Assembly (NCBI GenBank): GCA_948099385.1
Contig: CANUEZ040000020.1
Location: forward strand, 9,379,501 to 9,443,500
Direction: 5' to 3'
Length of the DNA stretch: 64,000 nucleotides
DNA from: Fasciola hepatica
Lineage: Eukaryota; Platyhelminthes; Trematoda; Plagiorchiida; Fasciolidae
This document shows positions 63,975 to 64,000 of the stretch, one piece after another. The position numbers and the translations under genes are program-made. The notes under the pieces were generated by a model. It had not been told where the DNA came from. It worked only from the letters and a program-made list of their open reading frames with translations, and searched no databases. Every line of letters starts with the position of its first letter. Within the stretch, counting starts at the first letter, position 1.

Positions 63975-64000
63975 ATGTGCTTTTGCGTAGTAGGAGATTA

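Overview
The window looks like non-coding, repeat-laden DNA from an animal nuclear genome. It has no prokaryotic gene packing, no operons, and almost no open frame above 120 codons apart from frames running through simple repeats. It contains many CA/GT, TA and CT microsatellites and several relics of animal-type transposons. Two Penelope-like retroelements with GIY-YIG endonuclease domains, a non-LTR retroelement, Tc1/mariner-like transposase relics and tRNA-derived SINE-like heads together suggest an invertebrate. A flatworm, perhaps a large-genome tapeworm or fluke, is my best guess, but it is inference from repeat content and not proven by the sequence.

Layout. 1-9.2 kb: intergenic or intronic DNA with GT and TA microsatellites and one tRNA-derived SINE-like relic (about 4.44-4.65 kb, minus). 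9.2-12 kb: a nearly pure ATCT array of about 2 kb, flanked on the minus strand by two membrane-protein-like open frames. One of these (11.66-11.99 kb) weakly resembles the DRAM/Frag1/Sfk1 family. 12-22 kb: microsatellites only. 22-26 kb: a transposase-like relic (minus), a broken non-LTR reverse transcriptase (plus) ending in a CT/CA microsatellite, and two copies of a short dispersed repeat. 26.5 kb: a 92-codon frame with a hydrophobic start and a cysteine cluster. 28.8-29.2 kb: a T-poor tract. 31-33.6 kb: a Z-DNA-prone stretch and a 310-bp AGT/AGC array. 40.5-41.3 kb: the 3' end of a Penelope-like element (minus) with an intact GIY-YIG domain. 42-44.5 kb: SINE-like heads and a mariner-like relic. 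46.0-46.6 kb: a third copy of the dispersed repeat joined to a near-palindrome of about 350 bp. 48.2-49.9 kb: a second, broken Penelope-like element (plus). 52.9 kb: a SINE-like head. 53.35-54.99 kb: a Tc3-like DNA transposon relic with inverted repeats of about 220 bp. 55-64 kb: nothing recognisable beyond microsatellites.

No complete host gene can be called. The coding capacity I can recognise belongs almost wholly to transposable elements, and all but one of those frames are broken. I found no convincing undescribed system. The features most worth a second look are the giant ATCT array, the foldback and its dispersed relatives, and the two dissimilar Penelope-like elements lying 8 kb apart on opposite strands.
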